Source: Sialis fuliginosa
Lineage: Eukaryota > Arthropoda > Insecta > Megaloptera > Sialidae
Direction of reading: 5' to 3'
Length of the DNA: 64,000 bases
Assembly: GCA_961205875.1 (NCBI GenBank)
Contig: OY540821.1
Span: 7,006,001-7,070,000 of the forward strand
In this document: positions 23,906 to 35,253 of the stretch, one piece after another
Position numbering within the stretch: position 1 is the first letter of the stretch
Layout of the letters: every line of letters starts with the position of its first letter
The notes under the pieces: model-generated
What the model was told of the DNA's origin: nothing
What the model saw: the letters and a program-made list of their open reading frames with translations, nothing else
Database searches by the model: none
Program-made: the position numbers and the translations under genes

Positions 23906-23993
23906 TATATTTATTTAAACATAATAAGTTTAAAAAAGATTATTGTATGGGTTATATCTCTATTTTAACTTTTGTGAACTAAATTGTACACAT

Positions 23994-24364
23994 TGGGAGC
24001 GTTCACGTCTGTCCAAAAAACGGAACAACGAGCTTTAATTGGTTGATTCATGGAATTTCTGGTAGAATGTACCAGAAATTAAAAGAATGCCATTTTTTAA
24101 GCGTGTAAGGAAGTGAGAAAGAAGTAACTAGAAAGAGATATAAACTAGTGACCAAGCTAACCAAAGATCTTTTATGTTCACTTCATGTTGAGCGTTTCTG
24201 CCAGAACACTAGTTTCTATCTCTTTCTGGTTACTTCTTTCTCACTTCCTTACACGCTTAAAAAATGACTTTCTTTAAATTTCTGGTACATTCCACCAGAA
24301 ATTCCATGAATCAACCAATCGAAACTCGTTGTTCACTGTTTTTGGTCAGTCGTGAATGTGACCA
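23994..24364 (+). mobile_element. Foldback MITE, family D copy 1
   Basis: Arms of about 150 bp run from TGGGAGCGTTCACGTC inward through GGTTGATTCATGGAATTTCT and AAGCGTGTAAGGAAGTGAG, and return in reverse complement. The unpaired core holds GACCAAGCTAACCAAAGATC and GAGCGTTTCTGCCAGAAC. The target duplication could not be fixed. The copy at 56835 has the same core inverted. Confidence 0.8.
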
Positions 24365-25818
24365 TTATGTTAATACGGAACTCGTAGTCCATGTCTCTGC
24401 GAGGTCCACTGTTCGAGATTAAAATCATATTTTTTTCTTCAAAATATCTCGTGTTTGAAGGGTTAAAGAATAATTTGTTTATAATTGAAATGCTCGCTGA
24501 GAGGATACCGAGACTTATATCGATTCTCTCTCTCGTTTTGATGTATTATCAGTAATTAATATATAAATATTTAATATAAGAGCTAACGTCAAATATTTTA
24601 ATTTTTTAATTTTAAAGCAGCCTAGTATATTAATTTTTTTAACCCATACAAACTTGTGTACACCTCATTTATAATTCGTGTTGCTTTCTATAAATATTAA
24701 TTCAGAATATTTCCTTAAAAATTAGATGCTAGTAGTGCAACAAATAAAATCTGTTAACGTTTTTAGTTTCATGAGTATTTAAACGTGTTTTAATTGCTGC
24801 GAATTATTTGTATATGAATAGTGGCATGTGATATGCTAATATATTTTATCCAACTGAAGCATGTGATTTCGAATTTTGTTTAAATCATACAGAAGAACTT
24901 AAATTTACATATAAATTGATTTTTAAATGTAAGTCTGTGCAGTCTCACACAAAATAGACTTCATATCTGTCAAAACTCACTCGAATGCACACCGTTATTA
25001 TTTTTTTCTAAATATAAAAAATAAGTTTTTGCTGTAATATTTAGTTAAATATATTGTATCTGTACTTAATTTCATTAAAAAAAACTTCTGCATGTTTTAG
25101 TTTTCTTTTGGGCGTTAATGGGTTAATATAAATTTTTTTTCGATCTCGGTCACGTGTACGAGACAATATCGCTTCAATTCTTCATGAAACGAGACTGTTG
25201 GTTGTAAAATTCAAGACCGATACAAGATTAAGCAATATTGATTTAATTATATTCTATAGAAATTTCCAAAATTATTTATCCCAATTTGGCTATTATTTTG
25301 ATTTAATTAACGCCATATTTCAGAAATGTATTGTTATTGACAAATCATTATATTACAATTTCACAAATCGAAACATATCCTTCTATTGGTATAGAATATG
25401 ATGAATTTATTATCAATTTAAAATTATTTGATTCATAAAAGTTATAAATGTGGAATTTAATTTCAGTTTGCAAACATTGTTATTGAATTCTAAAGTTTTA
25501 TATATGTATGTATTATAAAGTTTTAGCAGGATCGGATTCAAAATAAAGAAGGGAACATGCCCCTTTAAAACCCCTATTTTCTCTCAAAATTCTTTGGTAG
25601 TTTTTATATCTGTATTTTATTTATTTTTGATATAAAAACCTAGAGTAATCCAAAAAATTAATTCATTATTTATAATAAGCATAAATAAATACGTTAATAA
25701 ATACTGTAATGGTACCAATTTTAATTCTAAATCACTATTCTTTTAGTGAAATTTAAATTGACTAATTCAATTAGTGAAATAACTACTTTTTCAGTTTTAG
25801 AGTTGATTACAATATTTC
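24365..25818. other. AT-rich intronic gap
   Basis: CTGCGAGGTCCACTGTTCGAGATT near 24398 faintly recalls a tRNA B box, but no tRNA fold could be drawn. The remainder, including the open frame at 25198-25401, shows no recognisable gene or element. Confidence 0.4.
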
Positions 25819-25820
25819 TA

Positions 25821-26414
25821 CGAGGGTTGCTATTTATATTTCTGGTCTTGGCAACATTGAGTGTTGCCAGGTGCTATCTGTAGTTTTCATAGGAAACTAG
25901 ACATTATTGAATATAACCTTCTTCAGAATATTTTGTTTGTTTACAGTTACTTGAAAAAGTCATCTCGGGCAAAGAATGGAATTAACTCGTGAACATTTTC
26001 CTGCGATTATTTTTCATAATTTTCGACGTGAATTATTATCAAGACAAGAGTGTATCGTTGAACTTAATTTTTTATACGGTGATAAAGCACTGTTAAAAAC
26101 TGGTATAACGAATTAAATCGTGGCCGATGTTCGCTCCAGGACGAATTCCGTGAAGGTCGTCCAAAATCGGTTGTTGTGCCAGAAAACATCGATGCTATGC
26201 GTGAACTGATAAAACAAGATCGTCATGTGACATACCGTGAGATTGAGTCATCTTTGGGCATTAGTATGACAAGTATCAATAAGATATTGCATGATCATTT
26301 GGCCGTAAAACGCATGCAAAAGTGTATTGATGTTCATGGAGAATATTTTGAAAAACAATAAAATCAATATTCGTTTGTTCATTATTAGGCCAGAAATATA
26401 AATAGTAACCCTCG
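25821..26414 (+). mobile_element. Internally deleted mariner transposon
   Basis: Ends CGAGGGTTGCTATTTATATT and AATATAAATAGTAACCCTCG are inverted repeats with TA outside both, as in mariner. The transposase frame starts at ATG 25976 (MELTREHFPAII) and runs into a stop after about 46 codons. It resumes in another frame at 26101 (WYNELNRGRCSLQDEFREGR), so there is a small deletion and frameshift near 26098. After HLAVK it jumps straight to the C-terminal RMQKCIDVHGEYFEKQ and a stop at 26361. The helix-turn-helix DNA-binding part is kept and the whole DD(34)D catalytic part is gone. It cannot make active transposase. Confidence 0.92.
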
Positions 26415-27114
26415 TAATTGGTCCTGCTCTGAGTTTTAGACTATAACGTGATCCAAACGCAATCCATCCTGCGTGAAAAGAGAAAAAGTATGTGTGAGAG
26501 AGAGAGTTATATGCAGGGTTTTATTTATGTATGTTTTATCATTGGTAAATCGCATTTCTGTGTTTAATACTTTATAAAGGAAAATATTTATGTATATATA
26601 CAGTACGGTTAATTTTGCACAAGTAAGAATTATACAAAATAAAGGTTGAAAAGGAAACCTTTTTCGAAATTATATTCTGAAAACAAATATGGTTTTTGGT
26701 CGAACTGAAATAGGTTTTGTTGGATTTTCAGAAGTGTACCTATATAATAAATGTAAGTATTTAAATGAAAAACTGTTCAACTGAAAAATGTTGATGGTAG
26801 ATATTTATTAAATTGAAACGTTAATGTTTGTTTAAATCAGATTAAAATGGGGTCGATGGGTAATTGATTGGTGCAATAATCATATTATTTAGGTCAGTGG
26901 TCTTTAACCGGTGGTTCACGAGGTTATGATACTTTTAATAGAAAAACGATTGTTTGTATTTTGTTAAAATCAAAAATTATTTCATGAAAATTTTATAATT
27001 TGACTTAAGTATGTACATACGTAGTCAACAAATGTATAGGTAAGAGATGTAAGGTCATGGAGGCAAATAAGGCCCACCTTAATTAAAAATGCTATATTTC
27101 GGGTAATAAGTAAT
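26415..27114. other. AT-rich gap with a lone hAT end
   Basis: GGTCAGTGGTCTTTAACCGG near 26892 looks like a hAT terminus (CAGTGGTCTTTAACC), but no matching right end was found. Nothing else was recognised. Confidence 0.4.
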
Positions 27115-27420
27115 TTATATTAAAAAGGCTATGTTAATGGTAAACTTTGGTTTAAACATTGGTTTTCCCAGGCTTGCGCCAATGCTAGCCAACACTGGGC
27201 CAAGATACAAATGATAACTTCGTTCAGGACTCGACCAAGGCTTGTCGTACCAAAGCTGGCCCAGAGTTGGCCCAATCTTTGATAAAAAATATGTGACTTG
27301 AAGTTTGGTATCTGAAGGTTGGCCTAGACTGGAACCAAATCGTAAAAGCAACACTGGCAACCCAATATTGGGCCAAGCTTGGGCCCGTCGTTAAGGCTGG
27401 CATTTCCTACATGGTTAATA
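27115..27420 (-). repeat. TTGGCCCAA-motif repeat
   Basis: The stretch is dense in TGGGCCAA, TTGGCCCAA and GCCAACACTGG variants (about 27170, 27205, 27255, 27270, 27318, 27350-27390), in both orientations. The 81-codon minus-strand frame spanning it reads like translated repeat. It is probably the end of a transposon of unknown type. Confidence 0.5.
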
Positions 27421-28262
27421 GGTACCTACTAACTAAAAATAATACATAAAATAATTTTTAATAAATCGCGTCACCGTCAGTTTGGATAAAAATGGCGATG
27501 CTGTCATAACTCTTACTGGAGTAACTCTAATTGATTCGAGTCGATTGATTCACTGAACAGATTCATTATAATATGACTAAAAATACGTAAATATTGTTTG
27601 GATATTTTGAAACATAAAAACTCGAAAAATTTTACGGTTTTTGCTTACATTGAATTAACTTTTTATATTTAAAATCTGTCATCCATGCAAAATTCCTAAT
27701 CGTAAATCACTTTTGAAAATTATTCTGGCTGTGAATTATTACGATTGTCGCGTGGCTAAGTTTTCATATACGAGGGTTTTTACACCGTAATAAATAAAGT
27801 CGTATACAATATAAAATATTACATGTCAGTAGAGTTTATTATATTTCACATACCGGTGGTGTGTAAGTCCCGTTTAGTTTTGCGGCGATATTAACTAGAG
27901 TTGACTCGGCAACATTACTCTCTTTCTCACTCCCTGATACGCATCTACAATACAGGCATAATACATTGAAATTGTACGCTGGTGTTAATGTTGCAATATA
28001 TCATATAACGTTCACAATTGATAATAATGTATTGAATCCAATAGCTTTGTGTTATCTGAAATTGCTGTACTTTATCGTATATATTTTTAATTTAGTTTTT
28101 AAATTTAAAACTGTACTACAAACTATATACCTATTCAGAGTTGTACTGTTTTTTACGTGGTAGATATGTTTCGCAAAAAACCGTGTATAAAAAATCGCAC
28201 AAAAAAGATATTGCTTAAATTGTAAAATTAGAAATACATTTTATAATTTTCTAAAATCGCGT
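27421..28262. other. Intronic gap, nothing firm
   Basis: ATCGCGTCACCGTCAGTTTG near 27465 resembles GCGTCACCACCGGTTTAGCG near 54229, so an old repeat family is present. 27840-27960 is a GC-richer unique patch. No exon was accepted. Confidence 0.35.
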
Positions 28263-28335
28263 AAGGGACTATCCATAAATTACGTCAAACAAATTTAATG
28301 CTTTTTTGCCCCCCCCCCCCCCCCCCCCCCCAAGT
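28263..28335 (+). repeat. ATAAATTACGTCA repeat end with 24-base C tract
   Basis: GGGACTATCCATAAATTACG then CAAACAAATT precede a C run at 28309-28332. A related block, CATAAATTACGTCACACAAA, lies near 46605, also next to a C tract. This is probably one end of a common insect element. Confidence 0.55.
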
Positions 28336-28405
28336 GTGGAGGCCAATAATTATAAAAGTATTTTTTTAATACATAACACCTATATTTTCTAGCTCGGTTC
28401 AGATA

Positions 28406-29635
28406 CCGTAAACCGGGGTTACTTTGCGCCAGTGGGGGTTACTTTGCTCCATTAGTAAAAGAGTTTCAATGTAGTTTTACGGTTATACATGATACATATT
28501 CTACCAAACAAAATGTAGCAGTTATTAAGGGTTGCTTTGTAATATGATTGTAGCCTAAAATATCGGTGTATGTTCATTATTAAAGAAACAGCTAGTCAGT
28601 GAAGTGGTGGTCGATAAAACTATATTTTTTTTAATGTGCAAAATTTGGTGTATGTGGCGGTTCCTCTTCATGACTATCAAGTAAGTGTTTATAAATTAGT
28701 TTTTATATCCTTTTATTATAATGTTGTAGATGAAGTTACCATTCCTTGATGATACTAAATAACCTAATATTATTTTCTCTAACCCCGAAAGACGTTAAAA
28801 TTCAGATTGAAAACAATTTTAAGTTACATTTTGAATAATAATACCTAATTCAAATGTATTATTGGTTCTTATATTTTTTATTTTGTATATTTATTTACGT
28901 TTTTTGGTTACAGAAATGCCAGAAACTATAAAAGATAGCTGGTGTCAAAGTCAAGGCGGTATTGTGATTATACACCTGAAGCCTTGCAACAATGCTTAAA
29001 CGAAATAAAAAGAAGTGATATTTCACATAGAAGAGCAGAACAAATCAATAAAATACCAAGAAGAACAATTTGGAAAAGGCCCTCGAAACATGGTCTGATT
29101 TCATAGGCTTCATTAAGCCTTCCAAGCAAATCTCTAAGAGGGTTTTTTTCCGTTCCAGATTTAACATCTATTCTTAATTCAAACTTATTACACTGTTGGC
29201 TATTAAAAAAAAATGTTTTGTGAGATTTATTTTAATTTTTTAATGAATAAATGTAGTTTCATTTTTTTATAATAAAAACACAATCCTTAGGTATAATATT
29301 TGGAATTTTTTTGGACAGACGTGAGCCCCGGATAAAAGTCGATAAAACACATGCTTAACTTTGCTCTATTTACTTAAATAGTGGCGTTATAATTAAAAAC
29401 TATAGAATGGAGCAAAGTAACCCCAGCCTATGGGAAATTTTGCTCCACTTTTTAACAAAAAAAATTATACATTACTTTACTATTTATCAAATAAGTGACC
29501 ATGTGAATATGTTGTATTAGATCCCATATATAAGTACTAAACGGCAAAAAGTTACTTCTATCGATTTTTCTATTTATTTCTATAGAGTTTTAAAAAATAA
29601 TCATAAAAGTGGAGCAAAGTAACCCCGGTTTACGG
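28406..29635 (+). mobile_element. Pogo-like transposon relic, 1.23 kb
   Basis: Ends CCGTAAACCGGGGTTACTTT and AAAGTAACCCCGGTTTACGG are near-perfect inverted repeats bounded by TA. Subterminal GGTTACTTTGCTCC (28438) and GGAGCAAAGTAACCCC (29409) repeat the end motif. Inside, at 28916-29106, a broken frame begins MPETIKD. After a frame change it gives YTPEALQQCLNEIKR and IPRRTIWKR, a pipsqueak-type helix-turn-helix as found at the N-terminus of pogo/Tigger-like transposases, ending at TAG 29106. No catalytic DDE region follows, so the copy is dead. Confidence 0.82.
28966..29106 (+). pseudogene. Transposase N-terminal fragment with pipsqueak-type HTH
   Basis: Forty-six codons in frame with TAG at 29104-29106. 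The pattern is YTPEALQQCLNEI, a serine-containing turn (SDISHRRAEQ), and INKIPRRTIWKR. The spacing of Tyr-Thr, Ala-Leu, Ala, Ile-Pro and Thr-Ile-Trp is that of the pipsqueak helix-turn-helix. The ATG at 28916 lies in a different frame, so a one-base indel separates start and domain. It is carried by the pogo-like element around it and is not a host gene. Confidence 0.75.
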
Positions 29636-29861
29636 TAGTCAGTATTTTTAGATTTCTGTGTCAGTAAAATCAGTAGTTTTGAACACTGAACTTGTTTCGA
29701 CCCCTGAAATTCACATAAAAAACCCGCGTAGAACTATATATAAAAACCCAAATATTAAAAAAACGAAAACTTAAAAGTACTTGTAACCATTTTCATTTTT
29801 GTTAACCAAATTTTACACATTATGTTTATACAGAATGTGCAGTCCATGATTTAAGAAAAAA

Positions 29862-29936
29862 CACATAAATCGGATAAGTGGTTCTCGAGTGATAAACGCA
29901 CTAACAGACAGACGGTTCGTTTTATAATATGTAAAG
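29862..29936 (-). repeat. Family E repeat fragment
   Basis: ATCGGATAAGTGGTTCTCGA, then GTGATAAACGCACTAACAGACAGACGG, matches the copies at 60118 and 63255. Only the end nearest the CAGACAGAC stretch is kept. Confidence 0.6.
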
Positions 29937-30179
29937 AAGATTAACAAGATTAATGTACTGCAGAGTTGGCACTGATGTGAAATCTTAATCCAGTTTTAGA
30001 TCATGATATACCCTACATAAAAAACAAAAACATAAATGTATCTTCCAAAATAATCTAATTTCAACCGTTCACACCTTAGTACAAAAACAATATAATATAT
30101 AACATAGAATAAACAGACAGCTAAATAACGCTTTGTACGCTTGGACATGTGACATTCTGTGTTTGTTTTTTTGTTACAG

Positions 30180-30346
30180 AGCGACGGCGGCAAGGTGTGC
30201 GAGTGCGTGGCAGGGGGATTACAGTTCTCAAGGTTGTCAGCCCTGGCGTGGTTGTTGGTGATGACGCACCACCTGTACACCCTGTGTCGCGATAACTTCA
30301 CGTTGGTGCCGGCTGCAGATCCAAATATTGCAATGAGATTTGCTAG
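30180..30346 (+). CDS. Internal exon: TM3 region of a class B/Methuselah-like GPCR
   Basis: This is an internal coding exon. It follows a pyrimidine-rich tract ending TTGTTACAG and is followed by the donor GTATGT. It starts in phase 0 and ends with two bases of a codon (AG|G, Arg), so the 167-base exon encodes about 55 residues beginning SDGGKVCEC. It has a Cys-rich extracellular start, then a hydrophobic helix FSRLSALAWLLVMTHHLYTL, then a polar loop ending NIAMRFAR. Class B receptors carry a conserved Cys at the top of TM3 and a Trp-Leu in the helix, and both are seen here. The WLxVM pattern followed by RYSxxAWG (completed by the next exon) resembles Methuselah-like receptors. GC content is far higher than in the surrounding intron. 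The upstream exon is not in this window. An adhesion-type receptor is the main alternative. Splicing is inferred. Confidence 0.72.
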
Positions 30347-30375
30347 GTATGTTTACATTTTTAGTTTTTTAAGTA

Positions 30376-30549
30376 CTTGCATAGACATAGAGAATGGATC
30401 GCGCATCTGACTCGAGAGCAGAGTCGTGTCAAAAGAAAGAGATGGAAACAGGTTTGGAATATACTTGTCCTTTTTTTAAACAGGAGTGTAACTATTTCAT
30501 TCTTAGATATATGTATATAAAGAGGTTAAAAAAACAAAAAATAATGAAC
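30376..30549 (+). repeat. tRNA-Arg-like SINE candidate, copy 1
   Basis: The head reads AATGGATCGCGCATCTGACT, then CGAGAGCAGAGTCGTG. It resembles the A-box and anticodon arm of a tRNA-Arg (TGGATNNNGC, TCTGACT). A unique body follows (GAAACAGGTTTGGAATATAC, AACAGGAGTGTAACTATTTC), then an A-rich tail (GTTAAAAAAACAAAAAATAA). The B box is degenerate. A second copy in the same orientation is at 50651. It starts about 30 bp after the GPCR donor at 30347. Confidence 0.6.
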
Positions 30550-31361
30550 GAGAATTGTAATTTTTTACTTTTTTACGGTGGAAATCGATTATACAAGTTT
30601 TTGAGAACACATAAAAACAGTTTTACAAAAACTTTTATTGTTAATCAAAGACAGCATGATTCCATTATTAACGATTTAATAAAACAAATCAGTTGAAGAT
30701 ATCAGGTCCTAATTTTCAGTGAATGTTCTGTACTACAGAATTTTTATTTTTCAGGGGTATCAACTTAAAAACGCTAAACATTATTAGTTATTACAGCTTA
30801 AAAAAAGTGTGTTTCCAGCTATTTTAATCAGCGTAGCGAATAAACAAATGAATTTTTTAATTGTTTTCAAAATGGAGGTTGTAGGGAATTTTATAACGAA
30901 TAACTTTTATTTGAAACTTTTTTTTGTATAATACTTATTTAGACAGCCATTTAGCAAAAATCATAAAATCTTGAGAATTTTGCAATTGAACCGGACAACC
31001 AAAATCGGAGCAAACTTAGGGTATAATTCTACACCACTTTTGTAACATATCCTGTAAGTATTAAAACTGTACCCAAAAATTCCTATTTTAGGTACTTTTT
31101 AGCCTAGGCAGCCTTTTTAAATGTTTAATAATTAAAAAAATTCCTGAATGAAAATGAAATTGAAACTATTGATTTAATTATACATAATATTATGAATACT
31201 GTTGCAATTATGATACATATTTGTTTTATAATGTGTACATCAATAAATATTTGTTACATAATTTAAATTATTTGTAAACAATTAGTATTTTGTGTATTAT
31301 AATAATATTACTACCTATTAAGCGCATGTTTTTGGATAGTAATTTATATGTGTATTATAAT
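30550..31361. other. AT-rich intronic gap
   Basis: No element ends or exon recognised. The open frame at 30394-30696 starts in the SINE and continues by chance. Confidence 0.4.
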
Positions 31362-31650
31362 TAAAGATTGGAAAAATAGTTGTTATTTTCAATGAAATAG
31401 TTACTAGTTGAATTTTTTTTCGGAAAATAGTTGATAAATAGTTTTTTTACGATTTAATAATAATTAGTGCAAACAAAGTAATAAAAAGTGTCGCAAATAG
31501 TTTAAAAATAGTTGGAATAGTAGTTGCAAATAGTTGATTTCAAATTATGTTCAATCAAACCAATTTTCTGAAAACGGTGGAGATATTTAATAAAAATTAC
31601 AATAAATGCATTTTTACGCAATAGTTGAAAAATTATTTTTCCAATCTCTA
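31362..31650. mobile_element. hAT-type MITE with perfect 8-bp duplication
   Basis: Ends TAAAGATTGGAAAAATAGTT and TTTTTCCAATCTCTA are inverted repeats. ATTATAAT occurs exactly at 31354-31361 and 31651-31658. The interior contains repeated ATAGTTG units (GTTGAA, GTTGATAAATAGTT, GCAAATAGTTG), a subterminal-repeat pattern. It is non-coding. Confidence 0.82.
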
Positions 31651-31658
31651 ATTATAAT

Positions 31659-32139
31659 TATGTATTTACAATAATGTACCTACATGCAAAAATGACCTAT
31701 TTATACAGTGCATTTATAGCATGATTATAAATGCGGACTATAACTTAAATATGAAGCAGTTATCCGCATTATTTATAATTAAAAAATTATGTTTCTTGAA
31801 CTTTCTAAACGCAACGGAAATTCCGAGTACATTCATTTACTTTGTGACGTCACGAGAGAGATTGTTATTGAAAGTTATTAACATGTAAAGTTAATTAAAC
31901 TGGCAATACGCTAAAAACATTACTAAAGGATAGTTTTTTTATGTCAGTGAAAAAAAAATGTATTTCCAATGATATACCAAATATGACCTACATTATTATT
32001 TGAAAAATGGTTTTATGACGTCATAACTAAGTAAGAACAACAAATTAGTAAAAATGCACATGAATTTCCTATTGAACTTCTATCAAAATTAATAAAAACG
32101 CTAATAAATTGATTCAGTAAAAATAGAAATTCATACTAT
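31659..32139. other. AT-rich intronic gap
   Basis: A short GC-richer stretch, TTTGTGACGTCACGAGAGAG, is at about 31840. No element boundary or exon was recognised. Confidence 0.4.
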
Positions 32140-32315
32140 TATTATAATTGCGAAAGTAACCTAACCTTCTCACGGTTAAACCGCTGAACCGATCTTGATT
32201 AAATTTGGCAGAGAGATAGCTTGCACCCTGAGGAAGGACTCAGACTACTTTGTATCCCGAAAAGAAGATAAAAAATACAAATTCCACGCATACAAAGTCG
32301 CGAGAAACAGCTATT
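32140..32315 (+). repeat. Family C repeat
   Basis: Runs ATTGCGAAAGTAACC, CGGTTAAACCGCTGAACCG, ATTTGGCAGAGAGATAGC and CTACTTTGTATCCCG, to AAAGTCGCGAGAAACAGCTA. Confidence 0.7.
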
Positions 32316-32680
32316 ATAAAATTAAAATAAAATAGTACCCAACAAATAATATAAAATATTATTTATATATATGTTTGTAGTAAATGGCTACATACACACA
32401 ACACAGTAAGGGGGTCCTCGGAGAGTAAAAGTTTGCTCACCACTGGTATAGAATATGTAAATAACATTTCCCGACCCATGCACTAATTGCGTCATTATTA
32501 GCAGTACTAGTCTAGATGCCGTTGTCTCATCCAATTAGCCTAGTCACACAGTTGTTCTGTCCTTACCTATATTGTCCCTCGTGATTGTTATACCCATTCC
32601 CTTTCTATAACGACAGGACCGTTGCTGCCGGGCTTGCCAACCTTAAGGAAACAAATATAATAACGTAAATACAATTTACA

Positions 32681-32733
32681 TAAGGCAAAGGCACCAGTTA
32701 TGACCGCTATAAGAGCAAGGTTTCGTTTTTTTT
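32681..32733 (-). mobile_element. R1 MITE, terminal fragment
   Basis: AAGGCAAAGGCACCAGTTATG then CGCTATAAGAGCAAGG is the R1 outer end. It is cut at about 32733, where a hAT-like sequence (GTTTCTCAACCTTTTAG) begins. Confidence 0.65.
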
Positions 32734-32734
32734 T

Positions 32735-33130
32735 AGTTTCTCAACCTTTTAGTATTTGCGACCCAATTTTCAATCACAATTCTCACCCCCCCTCCCTCAT
32801 ACTATAATTTTAGTAAACCTTCTTTCAAAAAACTTTGCTTTGCAAGACAGGCCTAAGTGAGTCATTAATAATTAATTATTAATCTTGTTTTTAATTTAAT
32901 ATTGATAAATTAATTATTAAATACATTGTGCAGTAAGTACTGATACAATCCTATTTAAGTGTATTATATAAGTGTAAATGTAAATATTTATTTTATTTTT
33001 TATTATTTCAAAATGTATTTTATTGCTTTTCTTCCAGTAAATTAAATAAATTTTTTAATAATATTTTTTCTCGATATGCTCGCGCGCCCCATTTAGTTTT
33101 ATAATTCCCCCCTAAGGGGGCGCTCACGGA
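32735..33130 (+). mobile_element. hAT-related repeat, copy 1
   Basis: Starts GTTTCTCAACCTTTTAGTAT and shares with 62991-63262 the blocks GACCCAATTTTCAATCACA, TACTGATACAATCCTATTTA and CAGTAAATTAAATAAATTTT. The CTCAACCTTTT start is typical of hAT termini. The right end here is not clear. Confidence 0.55.
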
Positions 33131-34622
33131 ACCCTATCATGTGCGTGGCAAACGCGCACTTGGCCGTTTTATTTTATATCTGAAAAAGACACAAAATCTG
33201 CATAACTATACAAACCAATCTACAAGATGATCAATAAACGTCAATATTAAAAGTTCCGGTCTCAATAATTCTGAGAATTTATAAAATCTACTTTTTACAT
33301 TCAAATGGGTAACTGAAAACTCAATACAATAATAAAAAAACCACAAATGCAAATGCAATCTACTTAAAGACAACAATAAACCACAACGCTTGAAGTTTGC
33401 ACAACAAAGTTATCTGACCGATCCAAAAAACTCGCCACTTACAAAATTTGTTTTTGCTTGCCCGGTCCTTAGAAATAGTCTATTTCTAAAATACAAAACA
33501 ATCATACTTATCTAGCTGTTGAATAGATACATTTTTGCAGCCTATTTAATTTTGGAATTACGACTTTTTGTCCAGCTAGTTAATTATAAGGGACTATAGT
33601 GCCGCGGTGATATTTTGATTATCAAGAAATTCGAATGCAAAATCAATATAAAATTATCAAAGTTTTTTTTTAAATTTGTTGAATTAATATAAAACCTTAA
33701 AAATACTGAAAAGTATGGTATATTGGACCACTCGATAAATTGGACCACCCTTATATCCCGAAAAATAGTTTTCTAATTTCTTAAATGGCAACACCGTGCG
33801 ATAGGCGCCTAACTTTATTGCATATCGGCTATATTGTTTTCCTTGACATGTTGAATGTTATTGTTTTGTTTCCGCAAATGTAAATAAATGATTTTTGATG
33901 TACATAATTTCGAGTGATTCGTGCTAAGGGTGTAGTTTGTACAAAGGTAAGCATACAGCGTTTTTAATTTATAGTTTGCAGCAGCAATTTATCAACAATT
34001 AACTGTCATGGATTGATTAGCGGCTTTGATAGGTTTTATTTTTGTTCGATTTTTTTCTCACTTTTCATACTGTTGGTTAAAATGGATCGCACGTAGTTGT
34101 CATAGCTGGAATCATGAAACTTATACCAATAATCCTGACAAATGTGATGATTATCTTTCTTGAATAATTTAAATTAAATAATGTAACGAGACTGATTTCT
34201 TATAGTTTTTTGTTTTAGTACTTATGATAAATCATTGTTTGATGGTAAGTTTTGATAGTAATTCATAAATATATATTATATTTTGTTTACAGGTATATTT
34301 AGTAAAGATTCTATTAAAGTCCAAATTGGCAACCCCGTGGTCCAATTTACAGTACCGGTTGGCTAAATTGAAACAAAGCTCCGATCTCTCATTTTGTTGA
34401 TTTCTGTCGAGTTTATAATATTTATGTTTAAAAATAAAGTCTATAATCTGCTGTTTCATTTCATAAAAAAATAATAAGTCTAAACCTTAAAACTAGTATA
34501 CTAAATATCTTAATTAAAAAAAGTGGTCTAAATTAACCGACTTTCCCCTATTATAGCAATGATCTTCAAAACTGCTGTACGAAAAAATTGAAATTTTCTT
34601 GCCTTTTGTTTTTTTTTAAAAA
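33131..34622. other. Intronic gap with a possible TA-target element
   Basis: TATATTGGACCACTCGATAA near 33719 and GTGGTCTAAATTAACCGACT near 34522 look like diverged inverted ends of a pogo-like element (AAAGTCGG next to CCCCTA). This was not firm enough to list separately. No exon was found. Confidence 0.35.
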
Positions 34623-34760
34623 TAGCTGCTACCCGCGATTTCGTCCGCGTGGAATTTGAATTTTTTTTTGTCGAATCAATTTTTTGGGATACAAAGTAGC
34701 CTGTGTTGTGATGCAAACTATCTCCTTGCCCAACATCATGATTATTGTTTTCGTTTTTTA
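34623..34760 (-). repeat. Family C repeat, reverse
   Basis: AGCTGCTACCCGCGATTTCG, then TCCGCGTGGAATTTG, GGGATACAAAGTAGCC and CAAACTATCTCCTTGCC, is the reverse complement of the family C series. It is the only copy here with the CCCGCGATTTCGTCCGCG end. Confidence 0.65.
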
Positions 34761-34849
34761 TTAAAACAAGGATTTCTTGGTCCGTGAACGCTTCCATCCG
34801 TGAATAAGTTAATTATTTAATTTAATTTTAACGTCTTAATTTTTGCCTC

Positions 34850-35110
34850 TAGCCGTCGCTAATACCTAGCGACGGCCCTTCTTACCTATACCACGATTTC
34901 CCCCCGTCCCCCCTCCCCACCTCAACTCCACCGGATGTTATGCGGGTGGTGACAGTTTCCGCATCCGTGAACAACGCCGGCCGGATTTAAATACGCAGTA
35001 GTGCTACTGTTCTGTTACCTTTTCAAATTAAATCTGCCGGACACGAACGTGCCGGTTAAAATCTGATTGGATTGCTCCAGCAGCAGTTGTGTTTTGTTTC
35101 GCGTTATGAA
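34850..35110. other. GC-richer unique island
   Basis: This stretch (CCGGATGTTATGCGGGTGG, CCGCATCCGTGAACAACGCC, GCCGGACACGAACGTGCC) is much less AT-rich than the intron around it and matches no repeat seen here. GGCCGGATTTAAATACGCAG has a TATA-like core. No supportable open frame with splice sites was found. It could be regulatory sequence, but there is no direct evidence. Confidence 0.3.
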
Positions 35111-35253
35111 ATTGGGTGATGAATGCTTTATGAAGCATATAAGGGTGTTGTAGTTATTGGGTTTCTTTGATTTAATTGTGTTTAGATTATTCATTTAAAT
35201 CGTGGTCTAATTTGGACTGATGTCGTATAAGCATTAATAACTTTATATTAATG

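Noticed and set aside
24370..24430. tRNA-like B-box sequence
   Set aside because: GTTCGAGAT resembles a B box, but no acceptor stem, A box or cloverleaf could be drawn.
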